IMG/VR virus record: IMGVR_UViG_3300034062_000563
Span: 1 to 24,046 of that record
DNA: 24,046 nt
Origin: a virus
Strand: one strand, 5' to 3'
Every line of letters begins with the position of its first letter. Within the stretch, counting starts at the first letter, position 1. The notes under the pieces were generated by a model, which was given only the letters and a program-made list of their open reading frames with translations, searched no databases and was not told where the DNA came from. Of this stretch, positions 8,190 through 16,226 are shown in pieces. The translations under genes were made by a program, and so were the position numbers.

Positions 8190-9503
8190 ATGGCTCTTAC
8201 CAAAACAACGTATTCAATGATTGATAGTACGACTGTCAACGTGTTGGATTTTGTGCCGGCGGCTGAAAAGGCATTGATTAAAGCTGGAACGCCATCTGTT
8301 TCAGTGACTGCGTATATCCAAGCGGCGCACAATTCATTGCCATTACTTGCCGGAAATTACCAAGGCACGCTATATTTTCCCGCTGGCAAATACCGGCTAG
8401 ATACCGGCTTAAATATTAGCGCAACCGTTTTAACTACGGGTTACGGCGCGGTGTTGGACTATTCAGACGCATCTTCCGCCGTGGTAGCCATTACTTGCAA
8501 CAGTTTTAGTACAGGAAGCCAATTTGATCTGACCTTTGGTGGAATTCGCGGCTTGACCATACTTGGGCCTGGTCGAGCAACCACTGGTTCAAAAGGCATT
8601 TTTTACGGCGACACTTCACCTTCTGGCACGCTTATTTGCCATGAAAAATCATTTCAAGACCTAGTTATTTCAGAGTTTGGAAAAGGCATTGACCAAGGAA
8701 GCAATGCTTATAACTGCAAATGGTACAACTGTTTTATTTATCGGTGCGACCACGGCGCATATTTTGGCTCTGGTTTAGTCAACAACGCTGAAATTGTAGA
8801 ATTTCATGGGTGTGTGTTGGCTGAATGTGTGGCCAGCAATATGTCATCCATTGCAAACGCAATGGATATTGCATTTTTTGGTGGATCTATTGACTACCCG
8901 TTAGGAAGCGGCGCTGGCGGTACGGGTGTCAATTTAAACGGAGACACCATTGCAACTTTTCACGGCACGCATTTTGAAGGCACTGGCTCTGACATAATGG
9001 TGCGAAATGGTGGTTCAGTAGGCAGCCCAAGCGTTAATTTTTATGGCTGCACGTTCACTATTTCTTCGGGTGGCACGGCGCCCTTTATCGACGCCGACAA
9101 TATACATTGCGTTTTGATAGGCGGTTGGGTTCGTGTTGCTGCTGGAACTCAAACATACTTTTTACAGAGCACGGGTATATATGCGTTGCTTGCACAACAA
9201 CTGATTGTCATTGGAAATATCACCAACAAATTTTACACCGGCGCATCAGTAAGCGGAAACAAAACAATTGATAACCAAATTTTTACGCCTAAGACCATTG
9301 TTGCAGAATACAGCGCAATAAATATGTTTGGCCTTGGAACAAACTTTGGGGTTTATTTTAGGACGGCTGCTGGTGCGCCAGCAAATAGTTTGGCTGGTAT
9401 TGAACAAGGGTCAATCTTGCTAAACCAAGCAGATACAAAGTTGTACATAAACACGGGTACATCAGCGTCAACAACGTGGACTGTTGTCGGGTCACAAAGT
9501 TAA
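8190..9503 (+). CDS. Beta-helix tailspike-like protein (pectate-lyase fold)
   Basis: A 437-residue protein starting at ATG 8190 behind AAGGA. The N-terminal MALTKTTYSMIDSTTVNVLD is a common opening of phage tailspike/pectate-lyase-3 proteins. GTLYFPAGKYRLDTGLNISA (near residue 60) is the typical first coil of a right-handed beta-helix. Repeated coil-like steps follow (VISEFGKGI, CFIYRCDHGAYFGSG, VEFHGCVLAECVASN, FYGCTFTISSGG). The C-terminus (QGSILLNQADTKLYINTG) is a cap module seen in other spikes. Such proteins bind and often cleave surface polysaccharide; the catalytic residues cannot be assigned here. Codon and base composition are much more A+T-rich than neighbours, suggesting recent transfer. 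Confidence 0.82.
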   Translation: MALTKTTYSMIDSTTVNVLDFVPAAEKALIKAGTPSVSVTAYIQAAHNSLPLLAGNYQGTLYFPAGKYRLDTGLNISATVLTTGYGAVLDYSDASSAVVAITCNSFSTGSQFDLTFGGIRGLTILGPGRATTGSKGIFYGDTSPSGTLICHEKSFQDLVISEFGKGIDQGSNAYNCKWYNCFIYRCDHGAYFGSGLVNNAEIVEFHGCVLAECVASNMSSIANAMDIAFFGGSIDYPLGSGAGGTGVNLNGDTIATFHGTHFEGTGSDIMVRNGGSVGSPSVNFYGCTFTISSGGTAPFIDADNIHCVLIGGWVRVAAGTQTYFLQSTGIYALLAQQLIVIGNITNKFYTGASVSGNKTIDNQIFTPKTIVAEYSAINMFGLGTNFGVYFRTAAGAPANSLAGIEQGSILLNQADTKLYINTGTSASTTWTVVGSQS

Positions 9504-9512
9504 GGAACAGCT

Positions 9513-10007
9513 ATGAGCAACGTAAACCTCTCGCCCTTTGGTGGCGTCGGCTGGCAATTCTTCGACAACAACGGGGCGCCGTTGGCCGGTGGTCTGATCT
9601 ACACTTACGCCGCAGGCACCACCACGCCGCAAACGACCTACACGACTATCGCCGGGACGACAGCGCACACCAACCCGATTGTGTTGGACGCAGCGGGGCG
9701 GGTGCCGAGCGGTGAGATTTGGTTGCTGTTTGCCAGCTACAAGTTTGTTTTGCAAACCTCGGCAGCGGTTTTAATCGCCACTTACAACGACGTATACTCC
9801 GGTGGATCTTTGCCCGCAATTGCCAACTTTACCGGCAATGGCACCACGGTCAGCTTTAGCTTGGGTAATGCAACCGACGAGAACAGCACGAACGTCTACA
9901 TCAACGGCGTCTACCAGCAGAAAAACACTTACTCTATCAACGGATCTAATATAGTGTTTTCAGAAGCGCCCCCGGATACATCTTCGATTGAAGTTAGTCT
10001 CACCTAG
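9513..10007 (+). CDS. Tailspike head-binding-type protein (adaptor, no catalytic domain)
   Basis: A 164-residue protein starting at ATG 9513 behind AAGGAA. Residues about 8-95 (G-WQFFDNNGAPLAGGLIYTY, TNPIVLDAAGRV, GEIWLLFASYKFVLQT) follow the pattern of phage tailspike N-terminal head-binding domains of the P22 type. Residues about 105-163 are a second module (FTGNGTTVSFSLG, then NVYINGVYQQKNTYSINGSN) common in spike and fibre proteins. No beta-helix or enzyme domain follows, so it looks like a stand-alone adaptor. Context suggests it links the neighbouring spike or fibre to the gp10-like hub. GC content returns to the phage norm here. Confidence 0.75.
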   Translation: MSNVNLSPFGGVGWQFFDNNGAPLAGGLIYTYAAGTTTPQTTYTTIAGTTAHTNPIVLDAAGRVPSGEIWLLFASYKFVLQTSAAVLIATYNDVYSGGSLPAIANFTGNGTTVSFSLGNATDENSTNVYINGVYQQKNTYSINGSNIVFSEAPPDTSSIEVSLT

Positions 10008-10021
10008 CAGGAGCATATAGC

Positions 10022-10357
10022 ATGACCGTCACCGTAAAAGTGCTGATCCCGGCCAAGATCGCGGAGGCCACGCAGACGACGCAGTACACCGCGTCGAACG
10101 TCACCACGATCATCGACAAGTTTACCGCGACCAACTACAGCGCCAGCCCGGCGACCTTGAGCGTTAATTTGGTCACGGCTGCGGACACGGCGGGCAACCA
10201 GAACTTGATCACCAAGACCAAGACGCTGGCGGCGTCGGAGGTGTATACTTTCCCCGAAATTGTCGGCCAGGTGCTGATGGCGAGTGGGTTTATCTCCACC
10301 ATTGCCGGGACGGCCACGGCGATCAATATTCGCGCTTCAGGGCGGGAGATTTCGTGA
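10022..10357 (+). CDS. Small virion-region protein of unknown function
   Basis: A 111-residue protein starting at ATG 10022 behind GGAG. It is beta-rich, with many Thr, Ala and Val residues, and has no signal peptide, membrane segment or catalytic motif. The pattern (SNVTTIIDKFTATNYSASPA, then TLAASEVYTFPEIVGQVL) resembles small beta-sandwich proteins encoded near tail genes in various phages, but I do not recognise a named family. Its stop overlaps the GTG start of the cupin-SET gene by three bases (GTGA), so the two are probably translationally coupled. Confidence 0.65.
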   Translation: MTVTVKVLIPAKIAEATQTTQYTASNVTTIIDKFTATNYSASPATLSVNLVTAADTAGNQNLITKTKTLAASEVYTFPEIVGQVLMASGFISTIAGTATAINIRASGREIS

Positions 10358-11211
10358 ACGACGCTGTAGAGGCTTTAGGTATGTTCAGTAGCCCCCGTAG
10401 TGAGGCCGCTGTGCAAGTACTTGAGGAAGGTTTTTTGAAGCATCCACAGGTTGAATGTCCTGTTATCCATCGTTTCGGGCCGGGGTTATATATCCGTGAA
10501 GTTACAATCCCCGCAGATACGTTTTCTGTAGGACATCGCCAAACGACGGCCCACATAAATATCATGCTAGAAGGCCGCGTGACTATGGTAAACGAAGATG
10601 GCTCGCATACTGAGTTGCGCGCGCCGCAGACTTTCGTGGCCCCCCCAGGGCGGAAAGTCGGCTATATTCACGAAAAAATGGTTTGGTTGAACGTGTACGC
10701 TACAACCGAAACGGACGTAGAGATACTAGAGGCGACCTATCTGGATAAGAGCCCTGTTTGGCGCGCCGCGCAGGCAGATACGCGGCTGTTGTTGGGTGCT
10801 GATATTATTGCGGAAAATCGCGCTGACTATCTGGCAGTATTGGCTGAGTTTGGTATATCGCACGAACTGGCGAGATCGCAAACAGAGAATATTACTGATC
10901 AGATTCCGTTCCCCTACGATGGGTACAAGATCGTGGTGGCGCCTTCCGAACTAGACGGGCGCGGCGTGTTTGCGACGGCGTTTTTGCGCGCAGGAGAAGT
11001 TATTGCTCCCGCCCGGTTAGGTGGTATGCGGACCCCTGCCGGTAGATTCACGAACCACACCAAAGAGCCGAACGCAATTATGCAGCGCGTCGGTGACGAT
11101 ATATATCTCGTCGCGTCGCGTGGTATTAATGGGTGCCGCGGAGGAACGCTTGGCGAAGAAGTTACAGTAGACTATCGGCAGGCGCTACGTCTTACGTTGA
11201 AAGGTATATAG
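10354..11211 (+). CDS. Cupin-SET domain fusion, putative protein-lysine methyltransferase
   Basis: A 285-residue protein with a GTG start at 10354 overlapping the previous stop (GTGA). Residues about 40-125 look like a cupin beta-barrel: H61 and H67 in GHRQTTAHINIMLEGRVTMV, a Gly-rich turn, and H106 in the second half. Residues about 188-282 are a SET domain: DGRGVFAT (201-208) for the S-adenosylmethionine site, the hallmark RFTNHTKEPNA (231-241; canonical NHSxxPN), and GEEVTVDY (267-274) with the conserved Tyr 274. SET enzymes methylate lysine side chains. The substrate is unknown; a virion or host protein is possible. It lies between spike and ejection genes, an odd place for an enzyme. No cysteine-rich post-SET region follows. 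Confidence 0.8.
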   Translation: MNDAVEALGMFSSPRSEAAVQVLEEGFLKHPQVECPVIHRFGPGLYIREVTIPADTFSVGHRQTTAHINIMLEGRVTMVNEDGSHTELRAPQTFVAPPGRKVGYIHEKMVWLNVYATTETDVEILEATYLDKSPVWRAAQADTRLLLGADIIAENRADYLAVLAEFGISHELARSQTENITDQIPFPYDGYKIVVAPSELDGRGVFATAFLRAGEVIAPARLGGMRTPAGRFTNHTKEPNAIMQRVGDDIYLVASRGINGCRGGTLGEEVTVDYRQALRLTLKGI

Positions 11212-11213
11212 TT

Positions 11214-11948
11214 ATGTCAGCAGTAGCAACAGCCATTATTGGTTCAGCTGTCATTGGCGCGGGCACTGGCATTTATGCTTCCAATAAGGCTTCGTCCGCG
11301 CAGGCAAAAGCCGCCGAACAGCAGGCGCAGACTGCCCGAGACACGCTTACCTCCCAACAGGCAATCGCAGCGCCGTATACAATCGCTGGGTCTTTTGGCG
11401 TAAACGAACTTGCCCGGCAGTTAGGCGTCGCCGGGGACAGTAGCTCGGCGGGTTACGGCTCGCTAATGAAAGAGTATGACCCCTCAACCTTCACCGCCGA
11501 CCCTGGCTATGGCTTCCGTATGGCCGAGGGCCAGAAGGCGCTTGAACGCTCGGCAGCAGCGCGGGGCGGCTTGCTGTCCGGCTCGGCCATGAAGGGTACA
11601 CTCAATTACGCGCAGGGGCTGGCGTCGCAGGAGTATCAGAACGCTTTCAACCGCTACACCTCCGAACGCAACAGGCGGTATGATATGCTGCGGGGGCTGA
11701 CGGATGTCGGTGCTGGCGCGGCGGGTTCGATGGTTGGCGCGGCGGGCACTGCCGGGGCTAATACGGCCACCGCGCAGGGCAACGCCGGCGCGGCGCAGGC
11801 GTCTGGCTATGTTGGCGCGGCAAACGCCATCACTGGCGGCGTGTCCAACATATCGAGCTATCTTCAGAATAAGCCGTTAAACGATATGCTTGCAAATTAT
11901 TATAGGCCCACCGCTGCTGCACCGTTGCCCGGCTACGGCGGCTACTAA
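11214..11948 (+). CDS. DNA ejection/transfer protein, small (P22 gp7-position)
   Basis: A 244-residue protein. I chose ATG 11214, two bases after the cupin-SET stop, over longer in-frame starts inside that gene. Residues 2-22 (SAVATAIIGSAVIGAGTGIY) are a hydrophobic glycine-zipper-like segment, followed by an Ala/Gln-rich helix. Residues about 95-160 contain GYGFRMAEGQKALERSAAAR and LASQEYQNAFNRYTSERNRR, typical of phage DNA-transfer/injection proteins. The last third is Gly/Ala-rich and probably membrane-active. Such proteins are packaged in the virion and enter the cell envelope to build the DNA conduit. Order (small, medium, large) matches gp7, gp20, gp16 of P22. Confidence 0.8.
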   Translation: MSAVATAIIGSAVIGAGTGIYASNKASSAQAKAAEQQAQTARDTLTSQQAIAAPYTIAGSFGVNELARQLGVAGDSSSAGYGSLMKEYDPSTFTADPGYGFRMAEGQKALERSAAARGGLLSGSAMKGTLNYAQGLASQEYQNAFNRYTSERNRRYDMLRGLTDVGAGAAGSMVGAAGTAGANTATAQGNAGAAQASGYVGAANAITGGVSNISSYLQNKPLNDMLANYYRPTAAAPLPGYGGY

Positions 11949-11962
11949 AGGAATTGCTTGAC

Positions 11963-13207
11963 ATGGCCGACAATAGCATCGCGCTTGGCATCCGCCCAAT
12001 GGCCGTACCGGACTACGCGGCCTCAACCATGAACCGCGTAAACATGATGGGCGCGCTTGCTAAGATGGACGAATACAAGGCGGGCGTGGCCGAGAAGAAC
12101 GCGCTGGCCCAGCTTGTGACGCAGCCCGGCTTCGACCCGTCCTCGACGGAGTCGCAGAATATGATCCTGCGCGTGGCCCCGACCACCGGGCCGGGCATCC
12201 TCAAGGGCCTGACCGAGACGCGGACTGCCGGCGTGGGCCTGAAGAGTGCGGAGTTTGAACTTCAAAAGAAACAACGCGACGACGCCATATTGGCAATTGC
12301 AACGCTCAACACGCCGGATGAAGCCTTGGCTAGCTTGCAAAAGCACATGCAAGACGGCAGCATAGGTAAAGAACAGGCACAATCGCTAGCGCAAGCCATT
12401 ACCGGCGCACCGGATTTCAATATGTGGAAGACGCAAACGATTCGCGGCCTACTTACCGCCGCGCAGCAGGCGCAGCAGACTTTCACGAACCAAAACCTCG
12501 GCGGCAGCATCCGTCAGATCGCAACGCCGACTTACGGCGGCGGGCCCGCCGTTGTTGTCCCCGGCAGCACGGGCACCGTAACCGCGACGCCGGGCGAGGT
12601 CATGTCGAACGCCACCACGCGGCGCGGCCAAGATTTCCAGAACGACCCCAACGTTCTTGACAAGATTGTCACCGACTCCGCTGGCAACGTCACCAAGTAC
12701 AACAAGTTTGGTCAGGTTATCGGGACCGACAAGGGCGTAGGCAAGCCCAGCGCCACGTTCGAGAAGACGCGCGTTCAGCGCGAGCAGCTAAACAAAGACC
12801 TAGACAGAACAATCTCAGAACTGGAGCGGGCCACCCAGAAAGGCGGCCTGATCGAGACGGCGACTGGCTCGGGCGCCGGGGCGCTGCGCGACGTGGCGAA
12901 GGGGTTCTTTGGCGTGGCTACGGAGGGCTCGGTCGCTATCGGAGCGCTGAAGCCTATCTACGACATGGTTCTCAAGATGGTCCCCCGGTTCGAGGGACCG
13001 CAGAGCGAGAAGGATGTTGTGTCTTACCAAGACGCGGCGGGTAATCTTGCCAACCCGAATACACCGACGGCTACTAAACTGGCCGCCGCCAAGGAGATCC
13101 TGCGGCTGATGAAGGCCCGCAAGGGCCAGTTCGTGACCCGCGACATGGCGGAAGGCAGCGGGATTGTTGCCGATGGCGTGGATACATCCAATCCTTTTCT
13201 GAAATAG
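11963..13207 (+). CDS. Internal virion / DNA ejection protein (P22 gp20-position)
   Basis: A 414-residue protein. ATG 11963 is preferred over TTG 11954 because AAAGGA (11947-11952) is correctly spaced from it. Sequence is mostly helical and Ala/Gln/Lys-rich, with no signal peptide. A Gly/Pro/Thr-rich linker lies around residues 190-215. The C-terminal part (IYDMVLKMVPRFEGPQSEKD, VSYQDAAGNLANPNTP, TKLAAAKEILRLMKARKGQF) matches a module common in the tails of phage ejection proteins. It lies between the small and large ejection-type genes. The specific role (pore, chaperone or DNA-pulling component) cannot be read from sequence. Confidence 0.72.
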   Translation: MADNSIALGIRPMAVPDYAASTMNRVNMMGALAKMDEYKAGVAEKNALAQLVTQPGFDPSSTESQNMILRVAPTTGPGILKGLTETRTAGVGLKSAEFELQKKQRDDAILAIATLNTPDEALASLQKHMQDGSIGKEQAQSLAQAITGAPDFNMWKTQTIRGLLTAAQQAQQTFTNQNLGGSIRQIATPTYGGGPAVVVPGSTGTVTATPGEVMSNATTRRGQDFQNDPNVLDKIVTDSAGNVTKYNKFGQVIGTDKGVGKPSATFEKTRVQREQLNKDLDRTISELERATQKGGLIETATGSGAGALRDVAKGFFGVATEGSVAIGALKPIYDMVLKMVPRFEGPQSEKDVVSYQDAAGNLANPNTPTATKLAAAKEILRLMKARKGQFVTRDMAEGSGIVADGVDTSNPFLK

Positions 13208-13214
13208 GACGGTT

Positions 13215-15617
13215 ATGGCGACGGCGCAGCAAATCCTTAAAGACCCAGCCTACGTCAACGCCAACCCGGCGACGAAGCAGGCTATCTTCGACAAGCACAT
13301 CGCCCCTGATCCGGCGTTCGCCAACGCCAATGAGGCGACCAAAGGGGCAATCCTAGGGCGGTTCGGCTTAACCCCCGTCGTTGCCACCGCTGCCGCGCCC
13401 GAGGCCGCCCCCGACGCAGTGCCGCAGCGCCGCCTCGGCTTCATAGAAGGTTTGCTGCCAGCCGCTGTCCAGCAGGCTAAGGAACTCGCCGCCCCGGTGG
13501 CTGGCTTTGCGGAGGGCGCAGCCACCGTAGGGCTCGGGGCTGGGGAATTGATAGGGCGCGGGTTGGAAGCTGTCGGCGCCGGCGGGCACCTTCGGTCTTT
13601 TGTCGCAGAAGATCGCGCAAGATTAGACAAGGCGATGGCCCCGTTCCGCGCGGCGGCCCCAACCGGCACGGGTATGGGTAAGCTGGCTGGCGAAATAGCC
13701 ATTACCTACCCCGTTGGCGGTTTCTTGGCCGCGCCGGTAAAGTTGGCGGGGAAGCTTATCCCGGCGGGGACCAAGATAACCGAGGCGTTGTCGAAAGCGT
13801 TGACCACGGGCGGGTTCCGCACCGGCGTCGAGGCTACCACGACCGGAGGCCGCGTTGCGAACGTAGCTACCCGCGCGGCGGGCGGTGCCGCTACTGGCGG
13901 CACGGTTACGGCGCTGGTCAGCCCTGACGACGCCGGCACGGGCGCTGTCATCGGTGCGGCGCTGCCGGTCGCCGCCGCGCCGGCCTTGTCTTGGCTGGTC
14001 AACAAAGGTGCCAAGCTGTACGCGCTGCTTCGCGGTGAAGCAGGGGCGGATAAGGCCCGGCAGATCATCACGGACACCTTAGGGGCATCTTACGATAGGG
14101 CGCTGGCAGCCCTGCGGGCGGCCAAGCCTGGGGACACGGCGCGAGACGTATTGGCGCGTGAGGGTATCAACGCGGACGCTTTCATGGCGTTGGGCGAAGC
14201 CGTGGAGAAGCGGGATCTGTCCGGGTTCTACCGCCTCCAGAGGGAGGCCGTTATCGCCAAGGACCGGGCGCGCCTAGCCCGGCTGGCGCAGGGCGGCACC
14301 CAGACCGAAGCTCGCACGGCGCAGAGGGCCAACGCCAGAAACCTAAACGCCCTCACCGGCCCCCTGCGGGAAACCGAGCTGGAGGCAGCCAATACGGCGG
14401 GCCGTATGTTGCCGGGGTTGACCGAACAAAAGAACAGGTTTGCCGCCGCTGCCGGCCAGAACGTCGAGGATGTCCGCCGGCTAAAGGAAGCCGAAGATAT
14501 AGCCCGGTTCGAGGCTGTTGGTCGTCAGTCCGGCAACGCGCCAGCGGACGCCGCCCGCGTCAAGTACACGCTGGAGCAGGCTAAGTTTGCAGAGCGCAAG
14601 GCGGGCGAGGCCGCTGACCGCAGCCTGCTGTTTGGCGACGTGGCGCGAGAGGTCGAACGCCGCGCGGCCAGTCTTGAGGCATACGGCTTGAAGCCGCTGG
14701 ACATCGAAGGCGTGGTTTCTAAGCTGGAACAGAAAGCCCGCACGCCGGGCATCCGTGCGGACACGGTGCAGGTGCAAACGCTATCCGATGTGGCAACGCA
14801 ACTGCGTAAGCTGGCGGACGCCAACGGCGGCATCATCGACGCTGAAGACCTGTACCAAGTCCGCAAGACATTCCTGAACGACGCCATCCGGAAGCAGTTG
14901 GCGGCGGTGAGCCCCAAGGTTGACAAGAAACGCGTGGCCGAGCTGTTGGCCGGCATCAAGCCGCTGATAGACGACGCTATCGAGGCGGCTGGCGGCAAGA
15001 AGTGGCGCACCTACCTAGCGACGCACGCCGCCGGGGCCGAAGAAAACGCCCGGCGCGTGCTGTACGCCGAGGCGCTCGGCATGTACCAGAAGTCGCCTAA
15101 CGCCTACCGGGAGCTGGTGCGCGGCGACAACCCCAAGGCGGTCGAGAAGATTTTCGGTTCCGGCAGCTACGACATCTTTAAACAGATGAGCAAGGGGTCC
15201 GGCCCGCCAGCCATGAAGATCATGGGGGGCATATCGAAGAACCTGGAGCGGGCCGAGGCGATCAAGACCCAAGCGGCAGCCGGCCAAGGCGGCCTAGAGC
15301 GCGTGCTGAAGAAGGACACGTCAAATCTCCGGCTGCCTAACTTCTTCAGCTACAAGGCAACCGTCACCAACGAAGTGCTGGATATCCTGCAAAAGCGCGT
15401 GTCCGACAAGACGCTCTCCGCGTTTGAGACTGCGTTCAAGTCGGGCAAGAACATGGCAAGCGCACTAGATAAGCTGCCCGTAGAGGAACGCAACCGGGTC
15501 GTGAAGCTGCTGGCCGACACGAAGAATTACCCCGCAAGCGTATCCCTCGCGGCTATACTGGCGTCAACGCCGCGTAACGCTATGGCCGAAGACAACCGAA
15601 ACAGCATGAACCAGTAG
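13215..15617 (+). CDS. Large internal virion / DNA ejection protein (P22 gp16-position)
   Basis: An 800-residue protein starting at ATG 13215, seven bases after the previous stop. Residues 10-31 and 32-53 are a tandem 22-residue repeat (DPAYVNANPATKQAI and DPAFANANEATKGAI). Ala/Gly-rich, potentially membrane-inserting segments occur near 75-125 and 222-270 (for example GAVIGAALPVAAAPALSWLV). The rest (about 290-780) is long, charged and helical, with likely coiled coils. I see no lysozyme or transglycosylase active-site motif, so any peptidoglycan activity is unproven. Size and place at the end of the virion operon fit the largest ejection protein, which crosses the envelope during infection. 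Confidence 0.75.
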   Translation: MATAQQILKDPAYVNANPATKQAIFDKHIAPDPAFANANEATKGAILGRFGLTPVVATAAAPEAAPDAVPQRRLGFIEGLLPAAVQQAKELAAPVAGFAEGAATVGLGAGELIGRGLEAVGAGGHLRSFVAEDRARLDKAMAPFRAAAPTGTGMGKLAGEIAITYPVGGFLAAPVKLAGKLIPAGTKITEALSKALTTGGFRTGVEATTTGGRVANVATRAAGGAATGGTVTALVSPDDAGTGAVIGAALPVAAAPALSWLVNKGAKLYALLRGEAGADKARQIITDTLGASYDRALAALRAAKPGDTARDVLAREGINADAFMALGEAVEKRDLSGFYRLQREAVIAKDRARLARLAQGGTQTEARTAQRANARNLNALTGPLRETELEAANTAGRMLPGLTEQKNRFAAAAGQNVEDVRRLKEAEDIARFEAVGRQSGNAPADAARVKYTLEQAKFAERKAGEAADRSLLFGDVAREVERRAASLEAYGLKPLDIEGVVSKLEQKARTPGIRADTVQVQTLSDVATQLRKLADANGGIIDAEDLYQVRKTFLNDAIRKQLAAVSPKVDKKRVAELLAGIKPLIDDAIEAAGGKKWRTYLATHAAGAEENARRVLYAEALGMYQKSPNAYRELVRGDNPKAVEKIFGSGSYDIFKQMSKGSGPPAMKIMGGISKNLERAEAIKTQAAAGQGGLERVLKKDTSNLRLPNFFSYKATVTNEVLDILQKRVSDKTLSAFETAFKSGKNMASALDKLPVEERNRVVKLLADTKNYPASVSLAAILASTPRNAMAEDNRNSMNQ

Positions 15618-15670
15618 CGCCTAGCCTATCTCACCAACCGTGCCGGGGGCACAACCTGAAGGAGAATATC
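15618..15670 (+). other. Junction between virion and lysis modules, with a small hairpin
   Basis: A 53-base gap after the last virion gene. GTGCC (15640-15644) pairs with GGCAC (15648-15652) around a three-base loop, but no T-run follows, so termination is doubtful. The end of the gap carries GAAGGAGA, a strong ribosome-binding site for the 52-residue protein that follows. No clear promoter is visible. Confidence 0.4.
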
Positions 15671-15829
15671 ATGTTTAAGGGCTACAAGACGTACATCACT
15701 GCCGCCGTTGCCGTTGTCGCGGCCATTGGGGCGTACCTGACCGGCGATGCCACTGTGGCCCAGACCGGCCAGTTGGTCTTTACTGCCCTGCTGGCCGCGT
15801 TCGTTCGCGATAGCATCACTAATATCTAA
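15671..15829 (+). CDS. Small two-helix membrane protein, candidate holin
   Basis: A 52-residue protein starting at ATG 15671 with a strong GAAGGAGA site eight or so bases upstream. Two hydrophobic stretches are visible: residues about 9-24 (ITAAVAVVAAIGAYLT) and 35-46 (LVFTALLAAFVR), separated by a short Gly/Asp turn. The MFKGYKTYITAAV opening is common to small phage membrane proteins beside lysis genes. A holin would make inner-membrane holes that start lysis. Support is its size, hydrophobicity and place at the head of a lysis cassette; no named family is assigned. Its stop overlaps the next start by one base (TAATG). Confidence 0.6.
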   Translation: MFKGYKTYITAAVAVVAAIGAYLTGDATVAQTGQLVFTALLAAFVRDSITNI

Positions 15830-16053
15830 TGCTGGCTTTCCTTGCCCCGTTCTTTCGGCTTCTCAGCGGCCTTATGGGCTACTTCCGGGATAAAAAGCTG
15901 ACAGACGGGGCGGTGGCTGAAGCCACGGCTCAATCATTACGGACGCAATTGCATGACATTCAGAAGGCAAATCAGGCTAGGGACGCTATTCGTGCTGCTG
16001 TTGCCGCTGACCCAGGCTTGCTGCGCGCCCCAGACCCTAATTCAAGGGACTAA
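15829..16053 (+). CDS. Rz-like i-spanin candidate
   Basis: A 74-residue protein coupled to the holin-like gene by a TAATG overlap. Residues 2-19 (LAFLAPFFRLLSGLMGYF) form a single N-terminal membrane anchor, followed by a charged helix likely to be a coiled coil (VAEATAQSLRTQLHDIQKAN). It ends in a polar tail (DPGLLRAPDPNSRD), a pattern shared by short i-spanin-like proteins. The inner-membrane spanin subunit works with an outer-membrane lipoprotein to fuse membranes at lysis. The next gene starts inside this one in another frame, the classic Rz/Rz1 arrangement. It is shorter than lambda Rz (153 residues). Confidence 0.6.
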   Translation: MLAFLAPFFRLLSGLMGYFRDKKLTDGAVAEATAQSLRTQLHDIQKANQARDAIRAAVAADPGLLRAPDPNSRD

Positions 16054-16192
16054 CAACGCGACGTTCTGCCAGATTGGGAAAGTCATTAAGTTTTCTCGTC
16101 TGCACGATACTGACGAGACTATTGAGCAAGTAAAAGAGCATAACGCAGTTTACGCGAAGCTGTGTTCGGACATACCGGCTAACGGGCAATAA
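15953..16192 (+). CDS. Rz1-like o-spanin candidate (nested start)
   Basis: A 79-residue protein beginning at ATG 15953 inside the i-spanin-like gene and overlapping it by 101 bases in the +1 frame. The N-terminus (MTFRRQIRLG then TLFVLLLPLTQACC) is a signal peptide with a possible lipobox at Cys23 or Cys24, although LTQAC is not a canonical lipobox. The mature part carries TFCQIGKVIKFSRLHDTDET and EHNAVYAKLC, a Cys-pattern that I recognise from small phage lysis-region proteins. The predicted role is the outer-membrane partner of the spanin pair. The atypical lipobox lowers confidence. Confidence 0.58.
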   Translation: MTFRRQIRLGTLFVLLLPLTQACCAPQTLIQGTNNATFCQIGKVIKFSRLHDTDETIEQVKEHNAVYAKLCSDIPANGQ

Positions 16193-16226
16193 ACCCGCCA
16201 AGCGGCTGAAGAAAGACTTAAGTCCT

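Noticed and set aside
11133-11213. Longer start for the small ejection protein inside the cupin-SET gene
   Set aside because: The extension overlaps the conserved end of the SET domain in another frame. ATG 11214 gives the usual hydrophobic N-terminus just after the previous stop.
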